A stretch of DNA of 64,000 nucleotides from Robbsia sp. KACC 23696. GTDB lineage: Bacteria; Pseudomonadota; Gammaproteobacteria; Burkholderiales; Burkholderiaceae. This document shows, piece after piece, positions 54,356 to 63,252 of the stretch. Both the position numbers and the translations under genes were made by a program. Each line of letters opens with the position of its first letter. Position 1 is the stretch's first letter. Below the pieces are notes generated by a model. That model worked only from the letters and a program-made list of their open reading frames with translations. It did not search any database and was not told where the DNA came from. The stretch spans positions 248,001-312,000 of the forward strand of contig NZ_CP156626.1 of NCBI RefSeq assembly GCF_039852015.1, given 5' to 3'.

Positions 54356-54577
54356 ATGGATCATCTATTCGCCACCGCCGCCTGGATCTCGGTTGCCGCG
54401 CGATTGATGATCGGCCTTGCCTGCCTGCTGCCGTGGGCCAGACCCAGGCCAGCCGTCGGCACGGCCGCCACGCGCCGTCCCCGACAAGGCCGTCGCGACA
54501 GTGCGTTGCTGTTTTCCAACCTATGGATGGTGACGGCCTTTGCGAGCTGGGCCGCGGACGCAGTGATACAGTCCTAG
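54356..54577 (+). CDS. Small membrane protein, third gene of the group
   Basis: A 73-residue product starting four bases after the stop of paralogue 2. Two hydrophobic stretches (about 6-27 and 51-70) flank a basic Arg/Pro loop. No similarity to the two paralogues beyond topology, and no clear ribosome-binding site; it could be translated by coupling. Weakest of the three. Confidence 0.4.
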   Translation: MDHLFATAAWISVAARLMIGLACLLPWARPRPAVGTAATRRPRQGRRDSALLFSNLWMVTAFASWAADAVIQS

Positions 54578-54593
54578 CCGGGTGCCTTCTTTT

Positions 54594-54617
54594 CGGTTCC
54601 CGTCGCGTGGGAAACCG
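54594..54617 (+). terminator. Possible terminator after the small membrane genes
   Basis: CGGTTCCC and GGGAAACCG form a stem with one bulged A and a 7-nt loop, followed by a T-rich stretch. Confidence 0.4.
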
Positions 54618-54803
54618 CCTTTCTGTTTGACGGATCGCGTCGAAATCTCATTCTGACTTGCTATTATGTGACGCCGCCGACAATGGCGACGGTGCCGGCG
54701 CTGCTTCGTCCAGTCGATGTGATCTCGATTGGACTGAGAGGGTGCCGTCGTCGCATTGTCGGCATTGCCGATCACACCCGTATCCGATTGCCGACACTAG
54801 CCG

Positions 54804-56207
54804 ATGACGACCGCCTTCGATCCCAAGACGCCCCTTGCTGAACTGGCGCATGCGCTTGCGCAAGGAACCCTCACCAGCCGCGCGCTGACCGAAACCGCGC
54901 TGGAGCGCATCGCCGAAGCGGGCGGCAATGGGGGGCATGCCTTCATTTCGGTCGATGCCGACGGTGCGCGGGCGCAAGCCGATGCCATCGACGCGCAACG
55001 CAAGGCCGGTGCCGAGCTGTCGCCGTTGGCCGGCTTGCCCGTATCGATCAAGGATCTGTTCGACGTCGTCGGTCAACCGACGCGCGCCGGCTCGGCCGTG
55101 TTGGCGGACGCCGCGCCGGCGACGCAGGATGCCGAAGTGGTGACGCGTTTGCGCGCGGCCGGCGCCGTGCTGATCGGTCGCTCGAACATGAGCGAGTTCG
55201 CTTTTTCGGGATTGGGCATCAACCCGCATTTCGGCTCGCCGCTGTCGCCGTGGCGGCCCGAGGAGCGGCGCGTGTCGGGCGGCTCCTCGTCGGGCGCGGC
55301 GGCATCGGTCGCGACCGGGATGGCGGCATACGGGCTGGGCACCGATACCGGCGGCTCGCTGCGTATCCCGGCGGCCTTCTGCGGACTGACCGGGTTCAAG
55401 CCGACCGCCAATCGCATTCCGACGCAGGGCGGCATCCCGCTGTCGATCACCTTGGACTCGTTCGGTGCCATCGCGCCGACCGTGCAGTGCTGTGCCATCG
55501 TCGACCAGATTCTGGCAGGCGCGCCGCAGCAGGCGGCCGCGTTGGCGGTGTCGTCGGCGGCAGGTCGTGCGAGCAAGGCTGAGCGCGCAGCTGGCATCGC
55601 CGGTCGCCGTTTCGCCATCCTCACCAATGTCGTCATGGATGGGGTCGAGCCGGAAGTCGAGCGCGCGTTCGAAGCGGCGCTGGCGCGCTTGAGCAATCTG
55701 GGCGCGGAATTGGTCGATATGCGTTTCGATACGCTGGATCGGCTGGCCGCGATCAACAAGTTCGGCTTTTCACCGATGGAATCGTGGTGGTATCACCGCG
55801 CATGGACGGCGACGCGTGCCGAGTCGTACGACGCGCGCGTGTTGGCGCGGATCCGCGCGGGCGAGGCCGCAACGGCCGCCGACTATCTGGACTTGCTGGC
55901 GGCACGTCGCGGCGTCATCGCCGACGCGGCGAAGGCATTCGAAGGCTATGATGCCATCCTGATGCCGACGGCGCCGATGCTGCCGCCGCAGATCGACGAC
56001 CTGAAGCAGGATGCGGCCTTCTTCGCCGCGAACGGTCGGGCGCTGCGCAACCCGAGCATCATCAACTTTATCGACGGCTGTGCGCTGTCGGTCCCGGCGC
56101 CGGCGTATGACGACGCGCCGGTCGGTCTGATGGTGGCCGGTTTGCACGGGCAAGACGCGTCGATCCTGGCGCTCGGCGATGCGATCGAGGCCGGCCTGCT
56201 GAGCTGA
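54804..56207 (+). CDS. Amidase family hydrolase
   Basis: A 467-residue amidase-signature enzyme. The Ser-cis-Ser-Lys triad is complete: Lys in VSIKDLFD (about K83), cis-Ser in SGGSSSGAA (about 162) and the nucleophile in DTGGSLRIPA (about S185). AFCGLTGFKPTANRIP follows. The family includes GatA, aliphatic amidases and allophanate-type hydrolases; no GatB or GatC gene is nearby, so this is most likely a stand-alone amidase. It converges with pyrB, only 22 bases apart, with a small hairpin (56206-56222) between them. Confidence 0.9.
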   Translation: MTTAFDPKTPLAELAHALAQGTLTSRALTETALERIAEAGGNGGHAFISVDADGARAQADAIDAQRKAGAELSPLAGLPVSIKDLFDVVGQPTRAGSAVLADAAPATQDAEVVTRLRAAGAVLIGRSNMSEFAFSGLGINPHFGSPLSPWRPEERRVSGGSSSGAAASVATGMAAYGLGTDTGGSLRIPAAFCGLTGFKPTANRIPTQGGIPLSITLDSFGAIAPTVQCCAIVDQILAGAPQQAAALAVSSAAGRASKAERAAGIAGRRFAILTNVVMDGVEPEVERAFEAALARLSNLGAELVDMRFDTLDRLAAINKFGFSPMESWWYHRAWTATRAESYDARVLARIRAGEAATAADYLDLLAARRGVIADAAKAFEGYDAILMPTAPMLPPQIDDLKQDAAFFAANGRALRNPSIINFIDGCALSVPAPAYDDAPVGLMVAGLHGQDASILALGDAIEAGLLS

Positions 56208-56229
56208 ACGGCAAGGCCGTTCCGGCCTG

Positions 56230-57516
56230 TCAGTCGATGCCGTGGAAGACGGCGTCATCGACGCCGATATAGGCCGGCGATTTCCAGTTGGCATCGCGCA
56301 TCGAGCGGCCCACCAGATTCTCGACGCCCATCAGCGTAGCGAAGATCGCCATGCGCACCGGAATACCGTTATCGGTCTGACGGAAGATGGCGAGGCGCGG
56401 ATCGTGGTTCAAGTCCGTGCTGAGGTCGTTGGCGCCGGGCCGGCCATCGCGCGGCAGCGGGTGCATGATCATCGTGTCCGGGCCGCAGACCGATTCCACC
56501 AATGCCTGGTTGATCTGGAAATCGGGCGTATAGCCTTCGAACGATTCGTCGGTGAAACGCTCTTTTTGAATGCGGGTGGCGTAGACGACATCGGCGCCGC
56601 GCAGACCTTCGCGCAGATCCGTCGTTTGCACGACCGTGTGATTGCGCTCGCCCAGCTTCTCGACGATATAGGCCGGCATTTCCAGCGTCGGTGGCGAGAT
56701 CAACGTGAAGCGCAGATTCTTGTACAGCGCCAGCAGCTTGCTCAACGAGTGCACGGTCCGACCGTACTTCAAGTCGCCGACCATGGCGATATGGGCGCCG
56801 TCGACGATCTTGCCGATTCGCGAGAATTCGCGTTGGATCGTGTACAGGTCCAGCAGCGCCTGGCTCGGGTGTTCGCCCGGACCGTCGCCGGCATTGATCA
56901 CCGGGATATTGGTGGCGCGCGCGAATTCCTCGACCGAGCCGCGTTCCGGGTGACGCACGACCATCGCATCGACATAGCCGGCCATCACACGGCTGGTGTC
57001 GTAGATAGACTCGCCCTTGGCCATCGACGAGAACGTGAAACCGGTGGTGTCGCAGACCGAGCCGCCCAGACGGGAGAAGGCCGCGCCGAAGCTGACGCGC
57101 GTCCGGGTGCTGGCCTCGAAGAACAGATTGCCCAATACGGCGCCTTCGAGCACGCGGCTGATCTTCTGGCGGCGGGCGATCGGCTGCATGATGTCGGCCA
57201 GGCGGAACAGGTCTTCGGCGCTTTCGCGCGAGAACTGGTCGACCGACAGCAATTGCGGACGGCCTTCGAATTGGATCGGGCAACCGCTGCCCGGGTATGC
57301 GCTTTGCGCAGCCTGGCCGTCGGCCGGTCGCGTCAGGATCTCGTTGACGAAACGCTCGACGATTTCCGGCATCCCGCGCGACTCCGCCGATTCCGCCGGC
57401 AGCAACCACGTATCCAACGCGCGACGCGAAACGCCGATCCGGCTGGCGAACGCTTCACGGGTCATGTTCAAGCGACGCATGGCATCGCGCAGGAAGGTTT
57501 GTTGCGGCACGCTCAT
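56230..57516 (-). CDS. pyrB: Aspartate carbamoyltransferase with N-terminal helix-turn-helix
   Basis: A 428-residue enzyme of pyrimidine synthesis (carbamoyl phosphate + aspartate). The N-terminal 60 residues (FLRDAMRRLNMTREAFASRI, GVSRRALDTWLLP) look like an XRE-type helix-turn-helix. The catalytic part has LFFEASTRTRVSF (phosphate site), SSMAKGES (active-site Lys), VINAGDGPGEHPSQALLD and HPLPRDGRP. No regulatory-chain gene (pyrI) is adjacent. Start 57516 has GGAGAGCCC upstream and matches the Burkholderia proteins of this type. The DNA-binding role of the N-domain is inferred. Confidence 0.92.
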   Translation of the reverse strand: MSVPQQTFLRDAMRRLNMTREAFASRIGVSRRALDTWLLPAESAESRGMPEIVERFVNEILTRPADGQAAQSAYPGSGCPIQFEGRPQLLSVDQFSRESAEDLFRLADIMQPIARRQKISRVLEGAVLGNLFFEASTRTRVSFGAAFSRLGGSVCDTTGFTFSSMAKGESIYDTSRVMAGYVDAMVVRHPERGSVEEFARATNIPVINAGDGPGEHPSQALLDLYTIQREFSRIGKIVDGAHIAMVGDLKYGRTVHSLSKLLALYKNLRFTLISPPTLEMPAYIVEKLGERNHTVVQTTDLREGLRGADVVYATRIQKERFTDESFEGYTPDFQINQALVESVCGPDTMIMHPLPRDGRPGANDLSTDLNHDPRLAIFRQTDNGIPVRMAIFATLMGVENLVGRSMRDANWKSPAYIGVDDAVFHGID

Positions 57517-57606
57517 AGGGCTCTCCGATCGTCTGTACGCGATGCGTATATTAGTCGATGGAGATGAAACGTCAAGCGTCGGATGCAAAATCCTTTGCGA
57601 AAAACG

Positions 57607-59139
57607 TTACAGAAGCTTGCCCGGATTCATGATGCCGTTCGGATCGAACAGTTTCTTGATGTCGCGCATCAATCGCTGCTCCAGTGCCGACTTGTGCTGC
57701 AGGAAGTGCGAGCGCTTCAATTGGCCGATGCCGTGCTCGGCGCTGATGCTGCCGTTGAAGCGCGCGACTTCCTCCAGGACCGCGTCGGTGACGAGATCGC
57801 CTTGCGTGTGGGAGGTCGATGCATTGGCATCGTTGCCTGCGTGCGATGCCGCCTGCGTGAAGAAGTCGGTCGGCGCGCCAGCAGGGCGAGAGACGTTGTA
57901 GTGCAGATTGCCGTCGCCGAAATGGCCGAAGACGAAGAGGCGCAGGTCCGGTACCGTCTGCGCGAGACGGGCGCCGGCCGCATCGAGAAAGGCCGGCAAC
58001 GCTTCGATCGGCACCGACACGTCGTGCTTCAAATGCGCGCCGTCACGCTTCTGTGCCTCCGAGATTTCCTCGCGCAGGCGCCAGAACGCCGCCAGTTGCG
58101 CCAAGGTCGCCGAGACGGCGGCATCCTGGCACAGGCCGTCTTCGAGTGCCTGTCCCACGACCTCCTCGACCAGCGCGATCAGGGCGCCTTCGTCGGCCGT
58201 ATCGGCCAGTTCCAGCAGCACATAGCCGTCATGCGCTTCGTTGAACGGCGCCCGTACGCCTTCGACCTCGCGCAGCACCAGTTCGAGGCAAGGGTGCGTG
58301 AAATATTCGAAGGCCTGGACGCGCTGACCGCATCGCTTGAACACCAGGGAGTAAAGGTCGAGCGCCTGTTGCGGCGTTTCGACCGCGGCCAGCACGACGG
58401 TTCTTACGCCGTTGCGCGGATACAGCCGCAGCGATGCCGCCGTGATGATGCCCAACGTTCCCTCGGCACCGATCAACAACTGCTTCAGGTCATAGCCGGT
58501 GTTGTCCTTGCGCAGCGTGCGCAGGCCTTCGAAGATTTCGCCGTTCGGCAGCACCGCTTCGACACCGAGCACCAGTTCGCGTGTCATGCCATAGCGGACC
58601 ACATTGACGCCACCGGCATTCGTCGACAGATTGCCGCCGAGTTGGCAGGACCCTTCGGCCGCGAGGCTCAATGGCAAGAGGCGCTCGGCATCGGCGGCGA
58701 TGCGCTGCAGATCGGCGAGGATGCAGCCGGCCTCCGCGGTCACGACGTTCGCGATGGTATCGACGCTGCGCACCGCATTCATCCGGTCCAGGCTCAGGAT
58801 GACGCTGAGCGGCCGGCCTTCCGCGCCGGCTTTGGCTGCCGACTCCGGCGCCGCGCCGCCGCACAGGCCGGTATTGCCGCCGCGCGGTACGACCGGCACG
58901 TGCGCGGCATTGCAGAGGCGCAGGCAGGTGGACACTTCGGCCGTGGTGCGCGGGCGAACCAGCGCCTGCGCATCGCCGCGATAGAGGCCGCGCCAATCGC
59001 TTTGCCAGGGGGCAAGGAGCGCCGGGTCGGTCGTCACGACGTCGCTGCCCAGGGCATCGACAAGGCAGGACAGGAAGCCGGCATCGGGTTCGGCGCAATG
59101 CGGGGCGGCGGCGGGGGACGGCGTGCGTAAATCGTTCAT
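57607..59139 (-). CDS. FAD-linked D-2-hydroxyacid dehydrogenase (GlcD / D-2-hydroxyglutarate type)
   Basis: A 510-residue flavoprotein. The FAD-binding domain has VPRGGNTGLCGGAAPE and LGGNLSTNAGGVNVVRYG; the C-terminal FAD-oxidase domain carries FGHFGDGNLHYNVS (metal-binding His pair) and ISAEHGIGQLKR. These belong to the D-lactate/D-2-hydroxyglutarate dehydrogenase family, which passes electrons to an electron-transfer flavoprotein or quinone. No neighbour fixes the substrate. Start 59139 was taken over the GTG six bases upstream. Confidence 0.88.
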   Translation of the reverse strand: MNDLRTPSPAAAPHCAEPDAGFLSCLVDALGSDVVTTDPALLAPWQSDWRGLYRGDAQALVRPRTTAEVSTCLRLCNAAHVPVVPRGGNTGLCGGAAPESAAKAGAEGRPLSVILSLDRMNAVRSVDTIANVVTAEAGCILADLQRIAADAERLLPLSLAAEGSCQLGGNLSTNAGGVNVVRYGMTRELVLGVEAVLPNGEIFEGLRTLRKDNTGYDLKQLLIGAEGTLGIITAASLRLYPRNGVRTVVLAAVETPQQALDLYSLVFKRCGQRVQAFEYFTHPCLELVLREVEGVRAPFNEAHDGYVLLELADTADEGALIALVEEVVGQALEDGLCQDAAVSATLAQLAAFWRLREEISEAQKRDGAHLKHDVSVPIEALPAFLDAAGARLAQTVPDLRLFVFGHFGDGNLHYNVSRPAGAPTDFFTQAASHAGNDANASTSHTQGDLVTDAVLEEVARFNGSISAEHGIGQLKRSHFLQHKSALEQRLMRDIKKLFDPNGIMNPGKLL

Positions 59140-59253
59140 GACCACATCAGGACAATAAGCGAAAAACGGAAGCGGGTCGGCGGTGCGGACCGCCGACTCC
59201 GGGATTCCGGCGGCGGCGTGACAGAAGCGCGGTCGGCGGGTAGGCCGGGACGC

Positions 59254-60282
59254 TCATGGCGTTTCGATTGTACGCCGTTGGCGATCGAACGCTGCCAGGA
59301 CACGCGAAACCGGCATCAATCCGCGCCAGTAGCGCTCCTTCCATTTCGTTGTCGGCAGCAGCGGCATGGGCAGGACGACCATGTTGTAGGCGTTCGATGC
59401 CGTGGTTGCAGCAGGCGCGAGGAGGGCGTCGGGGCGCCTGTCCGCGTCTGCCCGCGTCGTGCTATCGGCCGCGTGACGGCGCGGATGCCAGCGTTGCGCC
59501 AGTCCCTTGCGGGGGAATACCGACAGCGTGGGGATATCGAGGGCCGATGCGAGATGGCCGATACCGGAGTCGTTGCCGATGAACCAGCCCGACGTGTAAA
59601 GGAAGCTGGCCAGGTCCGGCAATGCGGCAAACGCGGCCACGTCGATCCCCTCCGCGCGCCGACGCCAGGCGTCCGCGTCGTCCGGAGGCACGGCAAAACA
59701 CGGTTGCAGGCCACGACGCTGCAAGCCTTGCGCGAGGCGCACGAACTTGGCGGCGTCCCAGGTCTTGAACGTGTTGCTGGCGACCGGGTGAATCACGACA
59801 CGTCTGGCATGCTCGCGATGGTGCAGCGGGCCAGGCGGGCGCATGCCATTACCCAGCGGCCGAGCGACGCCGGCGCTGTCCGCCGCCGTATCGCGCAGGC
59901 CGAGATGGGTCCGTCCCGCCGCCATCAAGGCGAACAGGACGTGCGCACGACTATAAAAGCCGGGGAGCTCGACCAGACGCAGGAGACGCGGGGCCGCGAT
60001 CGGATCGTCGGCCAACAGGCGGCCGGCCATCGGTCGGGGAAACATCTGCACGATCCGGGCGAAGCTGCCGAGCAAGACATCGCGGGCGGCGTCGTCGATC
60101 GGATCCGGCAGATAGCGGTCCGCGGGAATATCGGGGAACCAGTGCCGGAGCGGATAAATCACGCCGCCGATCAGCGTCAAATCGTCGCCCTGACGCAACA
60201 AATCGCGTAGCAGGACCATCAGGTACATCGAGTCGCCGATGGCATGCGGCATGACGACTCCGATACGCGTTGCTTTCTGCAT
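59254..60282 (-). CDS. Glycosyltransferase family 9 (heptosyltransferase-like) protein
   Basis: A 342-residue GT-B protein. It starts RIGVVMPHAIGDSMYLMVLL (acceptor domain with Gly-Asp) and has VVIHPVASNTFKTWDAAKFV, then GNDSGIGHLASALDIPTLSV, the family-9 donor motif. Relatives add heptoses or other sugars to lipopolysaccharide core or surface glycans. The C-terminal third is less conserved and Arg-rich. It is far from the exopolysaccharide operon and stands alone. Confidence 0.82.
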   Translation of the reverse strand: MQKATRIGVVMPHAIGDSMYLMVLLRDLLRQGDDLTLIGGVIYPLRHWFPDIPADRYLPDPIDDAARDVLLGSFARIVQMFPRPMAGRLLADDPIAAPRLLRLVELPGFYSRAHVLFALMAAGRTHLGLRDTAADSAGVARPLGNGMRPPGPLHHREHARRVVIHPVASNTFKTWDAAKFVRLAQGLQRRGLQPCFAVPPDDADAWRRRAEGIDVAAFAALPDLASFLYTSGWFIGNDSGIGHLASALDIPTLSVFPRKGLAQRWHPRRHAADSTTRADADRRPDALLAPAATTASNAYNMVVLPMPLLPTTKWKERYWRGLMPVSRVLAAFDRQRRTIETP

Positions 60283-60537
60283 TCTCGTCGGTAAATGGCT
60301 GTCTGGACGGGAGTTTATCGCGATATTGGCCGGAGCAACGAAGCGGCGGCGTTGGCAACGCGGGTAGACGGCGTCGCCGATTCAGCGGGCGCCGGTGTCA
60401 ACCGGTCGCTGCCACGGCGCGTTGTCTCGGGAAGAATTTTGAGATTATGCAGATTGCTCGTTTCGTGCACCGTCCAACGGTTAGCGGGGCGAACGGGCCG
60501 GACGTCGTCCGCCATCCCCTTTTCTATCGAAAACGTC

Positions 60538-61131
60538 ATGTCTGAAGAGTACGAGATCCACGGGCCGCACGATCATGCGGTCGAGCACGCCGGCCATGCC
60601 CATGCCGAGGGTCATGAGCAGGATCGTGGCGCCGCGTGGATGGCCGTGATGACGGCTGTGCTGGCCAGTGTCGGCGCGATTTTTTCGTATCAGAGCGGCA
60701 CGAACGAAAATCAGGCGCTGTACTACAAGAACGAAGCCGCGATCCGGAAGACCGAGGCATCGAATCAGTGGGCCTATTACCAGGCCAAGGGCGAGAAGCA
60801 GAACCTTGCCGAACTGGGCGCGGCGTTGACGGCGTCGAATCCCGAGATGCTGGCGAAGTTCCAGGCCGATGTGCAGAAGTACCGTACGGAGAAGCAGCCG
60901 ATCCGCGCGAATGCGGAAGCGATCGAGAAGCAGGTCAAGATCGATGACGAGCGCAGCGAATCGCTGATGCATCACCATCATCGGTGGGCGCAGGCGACCA
61001 CGGCGATTCAGATCTCGATCGGTCTGGCCGCTGTCGCGTTGTTGACGCGGCGCCGCTGGATGCGTTTCCTCTCCGTCGGCGTCGCGGCGGTCGGCGTTGC
61101 AACAGGCTGCATCGCGCTGTTCGCGCATTAA
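60538..61131 (+). CDS. DUF4337-like membrane protein
   Basis: A 197-residue protein. After a His/Glu-rich N-terminus comes a membrane helix (WMAVMTAVLASVGAIFSYQS), a charged coiled-coil stretch (ALYYKNEAAIRKTEASNQWA) and two more hydrophobic helices at the C-terminus. This pattern matches the DUF4337 family, of unknown role. Start 60538 is the one next to the conserved part; the frame is open upstream without resemblance. Confidence 0.72.
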   Translation: MSEEYEIHGPHDHAVEHAGHAHAEGHEQDRGAAWMAVMTAVLASVGAIFSYQSGTNENQALYYKNEAAIRKTEASNQWAYYQAKGEKQNLAELGAALTASNPEMLAKFQADVQKYRTEKQPIRANAEAIEKQVKIDDERSESLMHHHHRWAQATTAIQISIGLAAVALLTRRRWMRFLSVGVAAVGVATGCIALFAH

Positions 61132-61134
61132 GGC

Positions 61135-62574
61135 CTAGGAAGGCGTACGGTCGATCAGTTCGTTCGATGGCAAATCTTCATTGACGATCTTGCGGGCGCA
61201 TTCGATGCCCGCCACCGGCTGCGCATCGGCGGCCATTCGACCGATCTGCACCAGCACGCTCGCCTGATCCCAGTAGGTCTGCAGTCGATGAATCTTCTCG
61301 CCGCGGAAGGTCACGACGCAGACCAGCGGGACTTCAATATAGCGCTGCGTGGGGGCGACCCCCGGCAGCAACCAATCGATCACATTGCTGTGCGTCAGCG
61401 ACAGCAAGGCCTCCTCGACCAGCTGCGTCGCGCCGACGGTGCGTGACAACGGCAGCATCCGCGTGTCGGCCGGCATCTGTCCGACGAAATGGTCGCGATA
61501 GAACGCCGCCACGCCTTCCCGGCCAGCGCCGCCCGTGCGCGTGGGTACGTGATTCAGATAGGGCGCATCGACGAGTCCCTCCATGATCGCGTCCACATCC
61601 TTCTCGTCCATCGTCTGGCGCACATGGGTATCCCATAGCAGCGACAGATCGAAGTACGGTCCCATCTCGCGCTTCAGCGCGCCCATCGTTCTCTGGTGGG
61701 CGATGGTCGCGGCCGGACGGTTGTACGAGTCCGTGCCCCGACGCGCAAAGCCTCGTTCGGCGCGCGGATAGACGTAGACCTCGACATTACGAGACGCGGC
61801 GAAATGCGCCGCGATGGCATCGCGGTCGGTATCGGTGACGAATTTGTCGTTGTCCGGCAGATGCAGCACCAAGCGGCCGGATGCCTTATCCGCTTCGTCG
61901 AGATGTTCTTCGATGCCGGTGCCGTAATACGACACGCCGCACCCGACGCCTTCGAGCCGGCAGGCGGCCAGATAAGCCAGCCGGCCACCGAGCGAATAGC
62001 CGACGACCGACAGGCCGCCGGGCGCTTCGCCCTTGTTCGGGCCGACCGGCGCCGTATCGTGTCGTGCGTCTTTGTCCAGGCTCGCTGCCGCAGTGCCGCG
62101 ACGGCCGCGCCATAATGCCGCGCCGGCGCTGAGCAGACCACGGCCTGATTCCCGCGGCGCTTCCGTCGGCGCATCGCTGCGCTCACTGCGATCGCTTCGA
62201 TCGCGGCGGGCGGCGACCGATGCCGTCGTCTCATCGCGGACTTCGGGGCGGCCGCGCAGCGCTTCCAGCGTGGCCGCGATGTCGTCGACGCCCAGATCGA
62301 AGTCGTAGGCCTGGCTCAGGCGATAGGCGCGCTGCCAATCGCCGCTGGTGTAGTCGAATTCGAGTGCCGCCTCTTCGCGCCAGTACAGGTCCGGCACAGC
62401 CACCACATAGCCTTCCTCGGCGTAGATATTGGCCAGTTCACGCATGGTGCCGTTCGCGCCGAAGATCTCATGGCAGAGTACGAGGCCGGGGCCCGTGCCA
62501 CGCGGTGGCAGCGCCAGATAGGCGCGGAAATGCCCGCCGTCTTTCGACGGAATCGTAATGTACTCGGAGGCCAT
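61135..62574 (-). CDS. Dienelactone hydrolase domain fused to a SnoaL-like domain, catalytic His replaced
   Basis: A 479-residue fusion. The N-terminal alpha/beta-hydrolase part has E36 in LCHEIFGANG and the nucleophile elbow GYSLGG (S194, usually Cys in dienelactone hydrolases). At the place where the family has HGF (general base) this protein has ERGFARRG, Arg at about 274 (codon CGA). An 80-residue low-complexity, Arg/Ser/Asp-rich insertion (about 112-187) splits the hydrolase domain. The C-terminal 170 residues (LLWDTHVRQTMDEKDVDAIM onward) look like a SnoaL/NTF2 cone. AGGGAGAAGG gives a strong ribosome-binding site, so the gene looks expressed. Confidence 0.78.
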   Translation of the reverse strand: MASEYITIPSKDGGHFRAYLALPPRGTGPGLVLCHEIFGANGTMRELANIYAEEGYVVAVPDLYWREEAALEFDYTSGDWQRAYRLSQAYDFDLGVDDIAATLEALRGRPEVRDETTASVAARRDRSDRSERSDAPTEAPRESGRGLLSAGAALWRGRRGTAAASLDKDARHDTAPVGPNKGEAPGGLSVVGYSLGGRLAYLAACRLEGVGCGVSYYGTGIEEHLDEADKASGRLVLHLPDNDKFVTDTDRDAIAAHFAASRNVEVYVYPRAERGFARRGTDSYNRPAATIAHQRTMGALKREMGPYFDLSLLWDTHVRQTMDEKDVDAIMEGLVDAPYLNHVPTRTGGAGREGVAAFYRDHFVGQMPADTRMLPLSRTVGATQLVEEALLSLTHSNVIDWLLPGVAPTQRYIEVPLVCVVTFRGEKIHRLQTYWDQASVLVQIGRMAADAQPVAGIECARKIVNEDLPSNELIDRTPS

Positions 62575-62601
62575 CGGCCTTCTCCCTCTTGCTTCGTGCG
62601 T

Positions 62602-63252
62602 TCAGTATCGCGCATCCGGATGGACGCGCCCATCCCCGTCGCGGGGGGCGTCCAGCGGATCGGCCAGGCGCGGCTCGCGTTGTTCGCGTGCCGCATGTTC
62701 CTTGCGCAGATCGGCCAGCATATTGCAGAACAGCGCGCCTTGTTCGATCGCGTCGTCGAGCGCGATATGCGTATGCGGCAGGTCGTCGAACCAGTGACGC
62801 GGGAATCGGGGCTTGATGCTCTTGCGGAATGGCAGGCCGGTCATCGCAAAGGCGAGGGTCTTGATGTCCAGCGCAGACCAGGAGAAAGGGCAGCGATCGA
62901 CGAAGCGCATCATGTACCAGAACATGAAGGTGAAATCGAATCCGGCGGGAAATGCGACGAATACCGGCTTGCCGGGCAAGGCCTCGACCCATTCGACATA
63001 GGCCGGCAGGACATCCTCCGGCTTGCGGAGGTCAGTGCGGCAGGCCGCCCACGCGTCCGGCTGGGTCTTCCACCACGCCGCCTGCGTCGGGTGGGCGTCG
63101 GCGCCAGGCAGCGTTTCCAGATTGGCCGAGAACGTGGCGATCAATCGCTTGTCCGCCGTGTAGGCGGCCGATGCGAAGCTCAGCATCGAATGGGGGCCGG
63201 GGATGGGTCCGTCCGCCTCGACATCGGTGCTGACATAGATCTCTTCGCTCAT
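62602..63252 (-). CDS. DEDD-superfamily 3'-5' exonuclease
   Basis: A 216-residue exonuclease. The first acidic pair is in [10 protein letters not shown], a second Asp in [13 protein letters not shown], and the C-terminal [11 protein letters not shown] carries the His/Asp of the DEDDh class. The size and layout resemble RNase T/oligoribonuclease-type nucleases used in RNA or DNA trimming. Start 63252 was chosen since GGAG lies upstream and the extra five residues of the longer frame overlap it. It lies 27 bases upstream of the hydrolase fusion gene and could be co-transcribed. Confidence 0.85.
   Translation of the reverse strand: MSEEIYVSTDVEADGPIPGPHSMLSFASAAYTADKRLIATFSANLETLPGADAHPTQAAWWKTQPDAWAACRTDLRKPEDVLPAYVEWVEALPGKPVFVAFPAGFDFTFMFWYMMRFVDRCPFSWSALDIKTLAFAMTGLPFRKSIKPRFPRHWFDDLPHTHIALDDAIEQGALFCNMLADLRKEHAAREQREPRLADPLDAPRDGDGRVHPDARY

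Noticed and set aside
57583-59130. 515-aa open frame on the plus strand over the FAD-linked dehydrogenase
   Set aside because: Antisense shadow; Gln/Arg/His-rich with no motifs.
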